Source: Luteimonas terrae (GTDB lineage: Bacteria; Pseudomonadota; Gammaproteobacteria; Xanthomonadales; Xanthomonadaceae). Taken from it: DNA of 64,000 nt. Within the stretch, counting starts at the first letter, position 1. Each line of letters opens with the position of its first letter. The position numbers and the translations under genes are program-made. Under the pieces are notes generated by a model that had not been told where the DNA came from, searched no databases, and worked only from the letters and a program-made list of their open reading frames with translations. Positions 27,600 to 36,381 of this stretch are shown here, piece by piece. The stretch covers positions 1-64,000 of the forward strand of contig NZ_SMTG01000007.1 in the NCBI RefSeq assembly GCF_004358165.1, written 5' to 3'.

Positions 27600-29542
27600 C
27601 CCTCCTCACTGCCCTCAACCGCGGCAAGCACCTGCGCACCCTCGACGACGCCCTCGCCCAGTCGCTGCGCCGTCTCGACCCGGCCACACCGGACAGCGTC
27701 CTCGCCGCCGCCGCCCTCGCCTCGCTTGCCGTTGCTAACGGCCATGCAGGTTTCGATCCCGCGCGTCCGCAGTTGCTGATCGACGCGACACCCACATCGA
27801 ACCCGGCGCCACCCCTGTCCTGGCCCGACGCCGCCACCTGGTCGCAGCAACTCCGCGACTCCGCGTGGATCGCACACCCCGAAGACCCGCTCGCCGAATC
27901 CGCCGAAAACGCACCGCTGGTGTTTGAACAGACCGGCGCCGGATCCGGCCTGCTCTACCTGCGCCGCTACCGCGAGTACGAAGCGCGGCTCGCGCGCGGC
28001 CTGCGCCGCATCGCCGCGCAGTCGCTGCCGGGCGATGGCATCGACGCGGTACGCGAGGTCTTCGCCACGCTGTTCCCCGACGCCGCCGACGACCGTCAGG
28101 CGCGTGCCGCCGCGCTCGCGCTGCGTCGTGCGCTGCTGCTGGTGACCGGCGGACCAGGCACCGGCAAGACCACCACCATCACCCGCCTGCTGGTGCTGCG
28201 CATCGCGCAGGCGCTGCAGGCCGGCCGGCCCTTGCCGCGCATCGCACTCGCCGCGCCCACCGGCCGCGCTGCCGAGCGCATGGCCGAGAGCCTGCGCCGC
28301 GCCGCCGATGCAATCGTCGCCGCCGGCGTGGACGCCGCGCTGGTCGATGCCCTGCCCGACACCGCCAGCACCCTGCACCGCCTGCTCGGCACGATTCCCG
28401 ACAGTCCGCATTTCCGTCACCACGCCGACAACCCGTTGCCGCTCGACGTGCTGGTGGTCGACGAAGCCTCGATGGTCGACCTGCCGCTGATGTGCAAGCT
28501 GGTCGACGCCGTCGCCGATGGCACCCAGCTGATCCTGCTCGGCGATGCCGACCAGCTGCCGTCGGTCGAAGCCGGCGACGTGCTGGCCGCGATCCTTGAT
28601 GCCGCCGGTCCCGGCGATGCGGTGCGCGAGGACGACGCGCGCGCCCTGCAACCGCTGCTCGGCGACGACGTGCCCGTCGATGCCGACACGCGCGGCCTGC
28701 GCGGCCATCGCGTACAGCTGCTGCGCGGCTATCGCCAGGACGCGGATTTCGACCTCGCCCCGCTCGCCACGGCCGCACGCACCGGCGATGCCGAGACCAC
28801 ACTCGCGCTGCTGCGCGGCGGCGACCTGCGCGGCGTCATGTTCCACGAAGGCGTGCTCGATCCCTTCGAAGTGCGGCGCGATGCGCTGCTCGCGCACTGG
28901 CGCAGCCTCGCCGACGCGCCCGACCCAGCGACCGCACTCGCGCGCGCGCAACGCCTGCGTCTGCTCACCGCCGTGCGCGAAGGCCCGCAGGGCGCGCGCG
29001 GGCTCAATGCACGCATCGAGGAACTGCTGTCGGGCCGGCGCACCGGGCCCACGCCGGCGTACTTCCACGGCCGCCTGCTGCAGGTCACCGAGAACAGCTA
29101 TCGGCACCGCCTGTTCAACGGCGACATCGGCATCTGTCTTCGCGATGCCGACGGCACGCTGATGGCCTGGTTCCCCGGCGACGGCGCCGACGATGTCCGC
29201 GCGTTCCATCCCGCCGCCCTGCCCGCGCACGAAAGCGCGTTCGCGATGACCGTGCACAAGGCGCAGGGCAGCGAGTTCGACGAGGTCTGGTTGCAGCTGC
29301 CGCGCATCGACAGCCGTGTGCTGTCGCGCGAACTGGTCTACACCGCGATCACGCGCGCCCGCACGCGCCTGCACGTCGCCGGCAACGCCGACGTGCTGCG
29401 CGGCGCGCTCGCACGTCATGCGGTGCGGATGTCGGGTCTCGCGTGGCGCCTGCGTGCCGGCGCCGAGGCCGCGCCCCCGCAGCCGGCCGCCGCACCGGTC
29501 TCACCCGCACAGGGACAACTGTTCGGCGCACCACCAGGCTGA
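27596..29542 (+). CDS. recD: Exodeoxyribonuclease V alpha subunit
   Basis: 648 aa, SF1B 5'-3' helicase. Walker A GGPGTGKTTTITRLL, DEASMVDLPLM (Walker B), LLGDADQLPSVEAG and the late MTVHKAQGSEFDEV motif are intact. Third subunit of RecBCD, in the order recC-recB-recD. It lacks a good ribosome site, which fits translation coupled to an upstream frame. A perfect eight-base hairpin follows the stop. Confidence 0.94.
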   Translation: MTLLTALNRGKHLRTLDDALAQSLRRLDPATPDSVLAAAALASLAVANGHAGFDPARPQLLIDATPTSNPAPPLSWPDAATWSQQLRDSAWIAHPEDPLAESAENAPLVFEQTGAGSGLLYLRRYREYEARLARGLRRIAAQSLPGDGIDAVREVFATLFPDAADDRQARAAALALRRALLLVTGGPGTGKTTTITRLLVLRIAQALQAGRPLPRIALAAPTGRAAERMAESLRRAADAIVAAGVDAALVDALPDTASTLHRLLGTIPDSPHFRHHADNPLPLDVLVVDEASMVDLPLMCKLVDAVADGTQLILLGDADQLPSVEAGDVLAAILDAAGPGDAVREDDARALQPLLGDDVPVDADTRGLRGHRVQLLRGYRQDADFDLAPLATAARTGDAETTLALLRGGDLRGVMFHEGVLDPFEVRRDALLAHWRSLADAPDPATALARAQRLRLLTAVREGPQGARGLNARIEELLSGRRTGPTPAYFHGRLLQVTENSYRHRLFNGDIGICLRDADGTLMAWFPGDGADDVRAFHPAALPAHESAFAMTVHKAQGSEFDEVWLQLPRIDSRVLSRELVYTAITRARTRLHVAGNADVLRGALARHAVRMSGLAWRLRAGAEAAPPQPAAAPVSPAQGQLFGAPPG

Positions 29543-29551
29543 CCGCGGGCC

Positions 29552-29574
29552 GGCGCACACATTCGATGTGCGCC
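29552..29574 (+). terminator. Hairpin after recD
   Basis: GGCGCACA-CATTCGA-TGTGCGCC, a perfect eight-base stem ten bases after the recD stop; no T tract. Confidence 0.5.
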
Positions 29575-29627
29575 ACTCGACCATCGACGGCGCACCATCG
29601 CCGTACTTTTGCTGAACAGTGCGCACG

Positions 29628-29646
29628 GACTTAGGGTCCGCCCCAG
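29628..29646 (+). promoter_or_regulatory. Shared upstream element, copy B
   Basis: GACTTAGGGTCCGCCCCAG ends 61 bases before the DUF4329 gene start. It matches copies A and C. Confidence 0.45.
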
Positions 29647-29706
29647 ATTGTCACGCGCACGCGGGTTAGCGAGCCTGCATGTGTCCAATACCCGGTGCAC
29701 ATCCCC

Positions 29707-30426
29707 ATGAGCCTCGATTCCGTCATTGGCGCTGCTGCCGCCGCCGTTCGCGATATCGCCGCCGCCCAGCTGACGCCGGCGCGCGACAACCCCCGCTACG
29801 AGCAGGTCGTCGACACGCTCGTTTCGCCCGATGCCACCCAGGCCCAGCGCAATCACGCCTACGACCTCGTCGCCGGCATCGAGACCGCCGACAAGGTCTG
29901 CTACACCGATGAAGCCCTAACCGAGCGCGCCGCGCAGGTCATCGCCGACGACCGCACTGTGCCGGTCAACGTGGCCGAGGTCGCACCGCTGGTGCCGCCG
30001 GGGACCACGCTGGGCCCGTTCGCATCGGGCGATGCCGCCGCGATCGCGATGATGGAGTACTCCAACCCGCTGTCGATCCAGGCCAATCTCGAGAACGGCG
30101 GCCTGGTGATGCGCGACAACGCGACCGGTCAGTACTACGTGACCACGCCGATGGGCGGCACGCTGGACGGCTTCGACCCCAGCCAGGTCACGCAGCCCGA
30201 CGGCATGGAGCTGGTGGGCTGCTATCACGGCCACGCCGACTACTCCAAGGCCGACGGCACCCGCACCGACAAGGCCGGCGACGAGTTCAACAGCGACCAG
30301 TTCTCCGCCCAGGACAAGCGCGTGGCCGATGGCGGCTACTGGGGTTCGGTGATCTACGTGTCGACACCGAGCGGAGACTTCCGCAAGTATGATTCGGCGA
30401 CGCGCCAGGACACCGTCATCAACTGA
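29707..30426 (+). CDS. DUF4329-domain protein, candidate effector
   Basis: 239 aa from ATG 29707 (GTG 29695 also in frame). No signal peptide. Residues 1-100 are helical; 100-235 form a DUF4329-like domain, known from C-termini of Rhs and polymorphic toxins. GCYHGHADYS (171-180) gives an HxH, and FSAQD (199-203) supplies Ser and Asp, resembling the HxH...SxxD of JAMM metal peptidases but with a longer spacer; a Glu at 118 could be the acid. Metal-peptidase activity is inference. The next gene, 49 bases on, encodes a small periplasmic protein that could be its immunity partner. Confidence 0.68.
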   Translation: MSLDSVIGAAAAAVRDIAAAQLTPARDNPRYEQVVDTLVSPDATQAQRNHAYDLVAGIETADKVCYTDEALTERAAQVIADDRTVPVNVAEVAPLVPPGTTLGPFASGDAAAIAMMEYSNPLSIQANLENGGLVMRDNATGQYYVTTPMGGTLDGFDPSQVTQPDGMELVGCYHGHADYSKADGTRTDKAGDEFNSDQFSAQDKRVADGGYWGSVIYVSTPSGDFRKYDSATRQDTVIN

Positions 30427-30475
30427 TGGCGCCGCGCGGCCCGACCGGGCTGCACCCGATCGCCGGAGGTCCCCC

Positions 30476-30823
30476 ATGGTCTTCAACAGGATCCTGCTCA
30501 TGAGCACCCTCGCCTTCGCTTCCCTGACCCAGGCCGCCGCCGCGGCCGACGCGCCGAGCGCCGTCGTGCTCGACGGTGCCCGCGCCGCCGCTCTGGCCGC
30601 GGCCGTGCCCGTGTTCCGCGACAAGCAGCCCGATGCCGATCTGGCGAACTTCCAGATCCACGTGCATCCGGTCGAGGACGGCAGCTACCAGGTGGTCTTC
30701 GAGCCGCGCCAGGCCGAGGGCGCCGCGCCCACGCTCGGCGGTCGCACCGCGCACGGCCGCGAACTGAACGTGTGGATCAAGGCGGCCGACAACAGCCTCG
30801 ACCGGATCGCGTTCGCGCGCTGA
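30476..30823 (+). CDS. Small periplasmic protein, candidate immunity partner
   Basis: 115 aa. GGAGG at 30465-30469 supports ATG 30476. A signal peptide (residues 1-24, core LLMSTLAFASLTQA ending AAA) is followed by a compact alpha/beta domain with FQIHVHPVEDGSYQVVFEP. No family recognised. Its place behind a DUF4329 gene, and export to the periplasm, are what one expects of an immunity protein against a neighbour-delivered effector; it could equally be an unrelated envelope protein. Confidence 0.6.
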   Translation: MVFNRILLMSTLAFASLTQAAAAADAPSAVVLDGARAAALAAAVPVFRDKQPDADLANFQIHVHPVEDGSYQVVFEPRQAEGAAPTLGGRTAHGRELNVWIKAADNSLDRIAFAR

Positions 30824-30857
30824 GGCCCCGCGCAGGCTTTTGCCTGCATCGCATCAC

Positions 30858-30885
30858 CACGACGCCGCCCCCGGGCGGCGTCGTG
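30858..30885 (+). terminator. Hairpin after the small periplasmic gene
   Basis: CACGACGCCGCCC and GGGCGGCGTCGTG form a perfect 13-base stem with a two-base loop, 34 bases after the stop. No T tract. The rest of 30824-31025 shows nothing else. Confidence 0.6.
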
Positions 30886-31025
30886 CGTTCGGGAGCCGCG
30901 CCGGCCTGCCTGGATCGATGTGGCCGCGCGGAAGCGCGCCAGCCACGCGCGACACCTGCGCGTCGACCGCTTTCCCCACCCGCGGCATCCGGGCTATCGT
31001 CGGCGACAGGGGAAGGGGGATTCGC

Positions 31026-31862
31026 ATGGGACGCGGACGTCGTGGGTTCTTCGACGACTTGATCAAGCTGCCGTGGCCGGTCGCGCTGGTGGTCGGCGTT
31101 CTCGGCTATGCCGGCATCCGGCACGGCATTCCGGCGTTCTTCGCGCGACAGGGTGGGCCGTTCGGTCAGGCCTTCGCATCGCATAGCGACGTGTTCGCGC
31201 CGCTCGCCTGGATGTTTCTCGCCGCCTGCACGCTGTGCGCGCTGGTCGCCTTCGCCAATGCGCGCAAGCGCCGTCGCCTGCTCGACGCGCAGACCGGACT
31301 CGACAGCATCGCCGCGATCGGCTGGCGCGATTTCGAACGCCTCGTCGGTGAAGCGTTCCGGCGTCAGGGCTACAGCGTCGAGGAAACCGGGCTCGGCGGC
31401 GCCGACGGCGGCATCGATCTGATCCTGCGCAAGGACGGCCGGCGCACGCTGGTGCAATGCAAGCACTGGCGCCGTCGGCAGGTGCCGGTGAACGTGGTGC
31501 GCGAGATGTACGGCCTGCTGGCCCATCACGGCGCGCACGCGGTGCAGATCGCGACGGCGGGCGGATACACACCCGATGCCGCGCGCTTCGCGGCCGGCAA
31601 GCCGATCACGCTGATCGACGGCCCGACCCTGCTGGCGATGATCCGCAGCGTGCAGGCCGTGCCCGCCGCGTCCACGCCTTCAAGCCCAGCGCCGCAAACG
31701 CCCCGCGTTGAACCCGCCTTCGCCGTGCCGGCCACATCATTGCCCGCGACGGACCCGGGATGTCCGACCTGCGGTGGCGCGATGGTCCAGCGCGTAAACC
31801 GCCGCACCCGCGACACCTTCCAGGGCTGCGCCCGGTTCCCCGCGTGCCGGGGCACCCGATGA
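31026..31862 (+). CDS. Membrane-anchored Mrr-like nuclease with zinc ribbon
   Basis: 278 aa. GGGGAAGGGGG lies just before ATG 31026. Two membrane helices (about 16-34 and 58-78), then a restriction-endonuclease-like domain (about 95-200) with the metal-binding core GGADGGIDLIL ... LVQCKHWRR (Asp, then Gln-x-Lys), and a C-terminal four-cysteine zinc ribbon (CPTCGG ... CARFPACRG) of the topoisomerase type. Relatives are annotated as restriction endonucleases and may cut foreign or modified DNA at the membrane. Single gene with GC content like its surroundings. Confidence 0.85.
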   Translation: MGRGRRGFFDDLIKLPWPVALVVGVLGYAGIRHGIPAFFARQGGPFGQAFASHSDVFAPLAWMFLAACTLCALVAFANARKRRRLLDAQTGLDSIAAIGWRDFERLVGEAFRRQGYSVEETGLGGADGGIDLILRKDGRRTLVQCKHWRRRQVPVNVVREMYGLLAHHGAHAVQIATAGGYTPDAARFAAGKPITLIDGPTLLAMIRSVQAVPAASTPSSPAPQTPRVEPAFAVPATSLPATDPGCPTCGGAMVQRVNRRTRDTFQGCARFPACRGTR

Positions 31863-31917
31863 ACAACGCGCCTCCGGCCGCATTCCGCCCTGCTACCGAT
31901 TCGACGACTGCACTGCC

Positions 31918-32211
31918 ATGCGCACACTGATCATCTGGCTGCTGATCGCCGCTGCGGCCTGGGCCGGCTGGCGCCACTTCTTTGCGCCCGACCCGACGCT
32001 CACCGAACCGCTCGCTCCAATTGCTTCACCGACGCCCGCGGCGAACAGGGTGCTGCCGAAGCCCGCGCAGAGCTTCCAATGCGACGGCCGCCAGCACTGC
32101 TCGCAGATGCGCTCCTGCGAGGAAGCCACGTTTTTCATCCGCAACTGCCCGAATACCAAGATGGACGGCGACCACGACGGCGTGCCCTGCGAATCGCAGT
32201 GGTGCGGCTGA
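31918..32211 (+). CDS. Excalibur calcium-binding domain protein
   Basis: 97 aa. N-terminal hydrophobic helix (residues 3-20) as anchor or signal, a Pro-rich linker, then an Excalibur domain with conserved Cys pairs and DGDHDGVPCE, the DxDxDGxxCE calcium loop. Extracytoplasmic location is likely; role unknown. Confidence 0.85.
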   Translation: MRTLIIWLLIAAAAWAGWRHFFAPDPTLTEPLAPIASPTPAANRVLPKPAQSFQCDGRQHCSQMRSCEEATFFIRNCPNTKMDGDHDGVPCESQWCG

Positions 32212-32269
32212 GCGACATGCGGAGTGATCCCGACCCGGCGCCCGCGGCGCCACGCACAAGGACGATGCA

Positions 32270-32695
32270 ATGCGCATTCTGATGATCCTGCTGTTCGCGT
32301 GCGGCCTGTACGGCGCGTACCAGTGGTGGCAGGACCGAAGCCCGCCCGGCACGGCGGCGTTCGACACCGCCGGCTTCGTCGCCGTGGAAATGCCCGGCGG
32401 CGTGGCCCGCAACACCGTGCTGGTGCTCGCACCGCCCAACTGCCCGTCCGAGCAGGCGCAGCGCACCGAAGCCCTGGTCCGCGAACTCACCCGCGCCGGC
32501 ATTCCGATCAAGCGCGACAGCGGCTTCGACTTCGATATCGCCAATCCGACCGCCGAGCAGATCGAACGCATCGACCGCACCGTCGCCGTGTTCAAGCGCG
32601 GCGCGCCGGCGGTGTTCGTCAATGGGCTGGGGATGTCGAATCCGACGGTGGAGCAGACGATTGCGGCGTATCGGGGGAGCGGCGGGCGGCGCTGA
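32270..32695 (+). CDS. Membrane-anchored protein with thioredoxin-like features, unknown
   Basis: 141 aa. One N-terminal helix (3-20), then a small alpha/beta domain (LVLAPPNCPSEQAQRTEALVRELTRAGIPI, later GAPAVFVNG) that resembles a thioredoxin/glutaredoxin fold with a single Cys and cis-Pro; not a confirmed redox enzyme. Same direction as the Excalibur gene, 58 bases on. Confidence 0.65.
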   Translation: MRILMILLFACGLYGAYQWWQDRSPPGTAAFDTAGFVAVEMPGGVARNTVLVLAPPNCPSEQAQRTEALVRELTRAGIPIKRDSGFDFDIANPTAEQIERIDRTVAVFKRGAPAVFVNGLGMSNPTVEQTIAAYRGSGGRR

Positions 32696-32716
32696 CATCA
32701 CTAGGTAAAGCTACCC

Positions 32717-32734
32717 TGAAACCGCTAGCCTCGA
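32717..32734. repeat. Left copy of imperfect direct repeat bounding the R-M gene
   Basis: TGAAACCGCTAGCCTCGA; the core AAACCGCT-A-GC (32719-32729) recurs as AAACCGCT-G-GC at 35525-35535, followed by TCG in both. It lies just beyond the stop of the low-G+C gene. Confidence 0.4.
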
Positions 32735-32740
32735 GTGTTC

Positions 32741-35419
32741 CTACGCAATCCGAGCAGAAGCACTCCAATCACCCATCTCATGAAGCTTGTCTCTAATTAG
32801 ATCAAAGCGACGCGTGGCAGCGGCAATGTTCCGTTGGGCTTCGAGATCAAATGATCCATCAGGTTTTTTGGGGATTTCAGCAGTGAGTTGCTCGACCCTG
32901 CCTTTGAACAGCTTCGCCTCATACAAGAAGCCGCCTGACGCGATTGCCCTACGAAGCTCAGTCGCCAAGTACTCGGCATCAATGTCATCGCTGAGGATAT
33001 CAACGGCAATAACATCATCGGTGAGAACGCAGACCTCGCGACGTACAAAAACTTTACCGACGGCCTTAGCGCCATTTGCAATAACGGTAACGATCTCGCG
33101 TTCTTCAGACTCCAGCAGAATGGCTGCCTGCTTCAGGTACTCCTCGGATATCGAGCCTTTTGACGCCGCTTTCTCTTTGAAGCAGGAGTAGACAGGAACA
33201 TCTCCCGGATTCGAACGGATGTCTTCATTACGGATTCGCGTTCCTGATCGAACGGTAAAGTAGGTTGAGTTCGACAACGAAACCGATACCGATGGACCTG
33301 AAGTGAGTTCGGCGATCTCTTCCTTGGACGCCTTCAACTCTTCCAAAAGTTCCGCGATGCTGTCCATAGCAGTTTCGATGAACTCTCCCCGGCCGATCGC
33401 CGCTGGCTTGACGCCGAGCGACACTAGCTCTTCCTCCGACCAGAAGCGGGCGACGTCCCACCGGTCAAGCTCTGAAAAGTCGGAAGCAGGAACGATCTTT
33501 ACGACTGGTGACGTCGGCACGAATGCATCGTCGGCGTCCCGCTGAATAAAAGCATCAGCAACTGCTGCCAAGTCATTCGCGTCTGGCGTGGGAATGCGGT
33601 ACATATCGAGTGACTCGCCGATTGAGCGAACATAGCCGCACAGGACGCTCGGGCGCGGGTCAACTTCGGTGTGACGTCGCTCAAGAACTAGGATGCTGGT
33701 CGGCTGGGAGGTATTGAAGAATGTGTTTCTTGGCAGCTCTATTGACGCCAAGATATTGCATTCCTTCAGCAGGCTAATCTTCGGCTTTGGCTCAGTTCGG
33801 TTGAGCATTCCCAATGGAACTATGACGAACGCTCGCCCACCCGGCTTCAGTGCGCCGCTGATATAGCGCATGAAAAGCGCCTCGACACCGAGCCCCCACC
33901 CTTCGTAGTAGTCCTTGGGAATGATGCTGTTCCGAGTACCGATCAAGGCGGCCAACTCCTTTCGGTAGATGGCGCTGCCTTGCGTCACATACGGAGGATT
34001 CGTCAGGATCACGTCGATAGCATCGCGGGGCGGATTCTCAAGTCCACCGAGCGTCTCGTTGCTGTTCATCAGCACAAAGGTGTCAGCCATCGCTTCATTC
34101 AGCGCGGGCAACGTGGTTGCCGGATCACGCAGAAGATCTGCTAAGTGGATCAGCATATTGGCCTTAGCGAGGATATGCGTGTTGCTATCCACATCAACGC
34201 CTACTGTCCGAACTCGCCTCTTGGGCTTTCCTGAGACAATACGCACGTTCTGTGGCAGCGCTTCTTCGATCAAGAGCGGTTCCAGCACGAAACCGCCGAC
34301 GCCTGCAGCGGGATCGAGTACGACCGAGTTATCTGCCAGCTTGTTAAGCTGCGCCATCCGAATCATCTGGCGCACAACATTGCGAGGCGTAAAGAACTGT
34401 CCAAGCTTCTGCTGGCGAGGTGTGTTCTTCAGGAACGTCTCATACAGCCGGAGTTTGAATTCCGGATCAATCTGACGAAGCGATCCGAACCGCTGAAAGA
34501 CCTCCAATATCTCTAGAAATGTCCGATTAAAAGAGTCCAGCGGCTCTGTTGAAGAGCGCAAAAACGCGAACCCGTTAATAACGGATGTCTTAGACACCAC
34601 AGTCTTCAAACCGAAGAGCCGCGCGACAGCGGCGTCACCACTGACTGTGTTGTCTGGGAACAGTGTTTTGATGTGCGGTCGGATACTGCTGACGTAGTAC
34701 GAGATCGCTGTTTTACCGTGCTGAGCGGCGAACACCGCTGGGTCCTGAGCCAGTTCGTAAAATGAAAGCGCCTTAGGGAGTGCGGAGGGCGGTAGGTTGT
34801 CGGAGAGAAATTTGAGGACAAAGAGCTCTACAAATGTCATCAAGCACTGCTTCGGCTCCTCCTTTGTCGCGTGCCAGATGATCTGCCACACGGTTTGAGC
34901 GAGCTGCTGCGGATTCTTCGCAACGGCGGCACTTCCACTGAGTAGGTCTTCAAGCACCGCAGGATTGAGAGAACGATGCTCGTCAAAGAAGACAAGCGAC
35001 CCGCTGTTCAGTGAGCTCGCGACATCGATGTAGCTATAACTATCACCATTCGTGATAGCGGCAACGCGGGTTCCTAATACGGCGGCGTGGCACAGGCTCT
35101 GTTCGGCCGCCACCGATAATTCCTTGTCAGTCTTGTACTTTTTGTCTCGCTTATGCTCGGCGACAGCGACCGGAACGAGCGTGCCTTGTCGGCGGTCTGC
35201 GAACACGCGGTCGGGCTTCGCCTGGCGAAGCTGCTTGGGGACCTTGTAGCTCTTGAACGGAAAGGGGACGGTAGTCGCAGGCGTACAGTCCAAGCCGGCG
35301 GTTCGCAGGTCCGCGATGGACGTGGCACCGATGTTCAGCTCTTCAAACTCACCGAATTTGGTTCCACGCAGGGTGCCGGAGGTGAGGTAGCCGCGTTGTA
35401 CTAGTTCTTCGTTAGCCAT
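32741..35419 (-). CDS. Fused restriction-modification protein (type IIG/I-like)
   Basis: 892 aa. The N-terminal part has KPDRVFADR and, after a strand, AVAEHKRDK, a PD-(D/E)xK nuclease pattern as in HsdR N-termini (residues 69-92). The central N6-adenine methylase has GQFFTPRNVV (340), SAM motif DPAAGVGGF (369-377) and NPPY (474-477). Residues about 690-892 look like a single type I specificity-type recognition domain. So cutting, methylation and recognition may lie in one chain. G+C is visibly lower than everything around it, and it is flanked by imperfect direct repeats, indicating acquisition. An in-frame ATG at 35461 is the alternative start. No separate HsdR or HsdS gene accompanies it. 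Confidence 0.85.
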   Translation of the reverse strand: MANEELVQRGYLTSGTLRGTKFGEFEELNIGATSIADLRTAGLDCTPATTVPFPFKSYKVPKQLRQAKPDRVFADRRQGTLVPVAVAEHKRDKKYKTDKELSVAAEQSLCHAAVLGTRVAAITNGDSYSYIDVASSLNSGSLVFFDEHRSLNPAVLEDLLSGSAAVAKNPQQLAQTVWQIIWHATKEEPKQCLMTFVELFVLKFLSDNLPPSALPKALSFYELAQDPAVFAAQHGKTAISYYVSSIRPHIKTLFPDNTVSGDAAVARLFGLKTVVSKTSVINGFAFLRSSTEPLDSFNRTFLEILEVFQRFGSLRQIDPEFKLRLYETFLKNTPRQQKLGQFFTPRNVVRQMIRMAQLNKLADNSVVLDPAAGVGGFVLEPLLIEEALPQNVRIVSGKPKRRVRTVGVDVDSNTHILAKANMLIHLADLLRDPATTLPALNEAMADTFVLMNSNETLGGLENPPRDAIDVILTNPPYVTQGSAIYRKELAALIGTRNSIIPKDYYEGWGLGVEALFMRYISGALKPGGRAFVIVPLGMLNRTEPKPKISLLKECNILASIELPRNTFFNTSQPTSILVLERRHTEVDPRPSVLCGYVRSIGESLDMYRIPTPDANDLAAVADAFIQRDADDAFVPTSPVVKIVPASDFSELDRWDVARFWSEEELVSLGVKPAAIGRGEFIETAMDSIAELLEELKASKEEIAELTSGPSVSVSLSNSTYFTVRSGTRIRNEDIRSNPGDVPVYSCFKEKAASKGSISEEYLKQAAILLESEEREIVTVIANGAKAVGKVFVRREVCVLTDDVIAVDILSDDIDAEYLATELRRAIASGGFLYEAKLFKGRVEQLTAEIPKKPDGSFDLEAQRNIAAATRRFDLIRDKLHEMGDWSASARIA

Positions 35420-35426
35420 GCCGCAA

Positions 35427-35436
35427 CGATATCGTA
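35427..35436. promoter_or_regulatory. Palindrome ACGATATCGT before the R-M gene
   Basis: A perfect ten-base palindrome, extended imperfectly by CCG/CGG on either side, eight bases before ATG 35419. It could be an operator for the R-M gene; if translation began at 35461 it would be inside the coding frame. Confidence 0.35.
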
Positions 35437-35522
35437 ACGGCATGCACTTCCCTAACAGCATCGCTCCATGACGAGCATCGATAACGTTGCCATGGATAGA
35501 AGTGCATCGAACGGTTTTGGGT

Positions 35523-35540
35523 TCAAACCGCTGGCTCGTC
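35523..35540. repeat. Right copy of imperfect direct repeat bounding the R-M gene
   Basis: TCAAACCGCTGGCTCGTC, partner of 32717-32734. The normal high-G+C sequence resumes just after it. Confidence 0.4.
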
Positions 35541-35559
35541 TAACGGGCCGGAGAGAGCC

Positions 35560-36285
35560 TCAGTGCGTAGTCGCCCCACCAATCCGCTCCCGGATCCACT
35601 CGTAATCCCGCCGCACCGGCGCAGCCAGCACCGAGGGGTCGCCGTCGTAGAGATAGCTCTCGACGGTGGCGCCGGTGTCGTCGGTGGCGCGCGGGTCGGC
35701 GCCGGCTTCCATGAAGCGCTTCACGGACGGGATGTCGTTGACCAGCGCGGCCTGGTGCAGCGGGGTGGTGCCGCTGCGGTCGCGGACGTCGAGTTTTGCG
35801 CCGGCGGCGAGCAGGCGGTCGATGTTCTTCTGCTCGCGCGAGCGCAGCGCCTCGTAGAGCGCGGTCTGGCCGTTGCGGGTGTTGGGCACGTCGACGGCCA
35901 CGCCGTGTTCGAGCAGCAGTTCGATCCAGTTGTCGTTCTTGGCCAGCGCGGCTTCGTGCAGGGCGGTGCGGCCCTTGGCGTCGCCGCGCGTGGGGTCGGC
36001 GCCGAGGTCGAGCAGCAGACGCACGCCGTCGCGGTCGTTCTCGCGGATCAGCCAGTTGAGGGCGGGCGTGCCGGCCTCGTCGGTGGCGTTGGCATTCGCG
36101 CCGGACGCCAGCAGTTCGCGGGCGAGCGTGGCGTCGCCCTTGCGCACGGCGGCGACGAACTGGGCCTGGGCGGGGTTGTCGAACGCACGCGCGTCGGTGG
36201 TCATCGAATCGTGTCCTTGCGAGCAGCCGGATGCCGCCAGCATCAAGGCGGCGAGCAGCGCATGCGGAAATGGGCGACGGGTCAT
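35560..36285 (-). CDS. Ankyrin-repeat lipoprotein
   Basis: 241 aa. Signal peptide with lipobox ASGC, then about five ankyrin repeats (residues 40-205; repeats of the type GRTALHEAALAKNDNWIELLLEHG, here shown in part as TALHEAALAK). Likely periplasmic or outer-membrane protein-binding factor; ankyrin lipoproteins are common near catalase or effector genes elsewhere, but here it stands beside the lipase gene with no clear partner. Confidence 0.85.
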   Translation of the reverse strand: MTRRPFPHALLAALMLAASGCSQGHDSMTTDARAFDNPAQAQFVAAVRKGDATLARELLASGANANATDEAGTPALNWLIRENDRDGVRLLLDLGADPTRGDAKGRTALHEAALAKNDNWIELLLEHGVAVDVPNTRNGQTALYEALRSREQKNIDRLLAAGAKLDVRDRSGTTPLHQAALVNDIPSVKRFMEAGADPRATDDTGATVESYLYDGDPSVLAAPVRRDYEWIRERIGGATTH

Positions 36286-36381
36286 GGCGCGCAGCATGCC
36301 GCAGCGCGCGTCAACGTGCGCGCGTCGGGCGCGGTGGTGTCGCTGGGGCGATCAGCGCGCGCCGATGCGTGCCGCATGGAC

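Noticed and set aside
16936-28000. Very long open frames on the minus strand opposite the 862-aa, recC and recB genes
   Set aside because: Antisense shadows of high-G+C genes; no domains, Arg/His/Gln-rich composition.
35515-35540. GGTTCAAACC resembling a tRNA T-loop beside the R-M gene (possible tRNA-end att site)
   Set aside because: Flanking bases do not form a T stem or acceptor stem; kept only as direct repeat.
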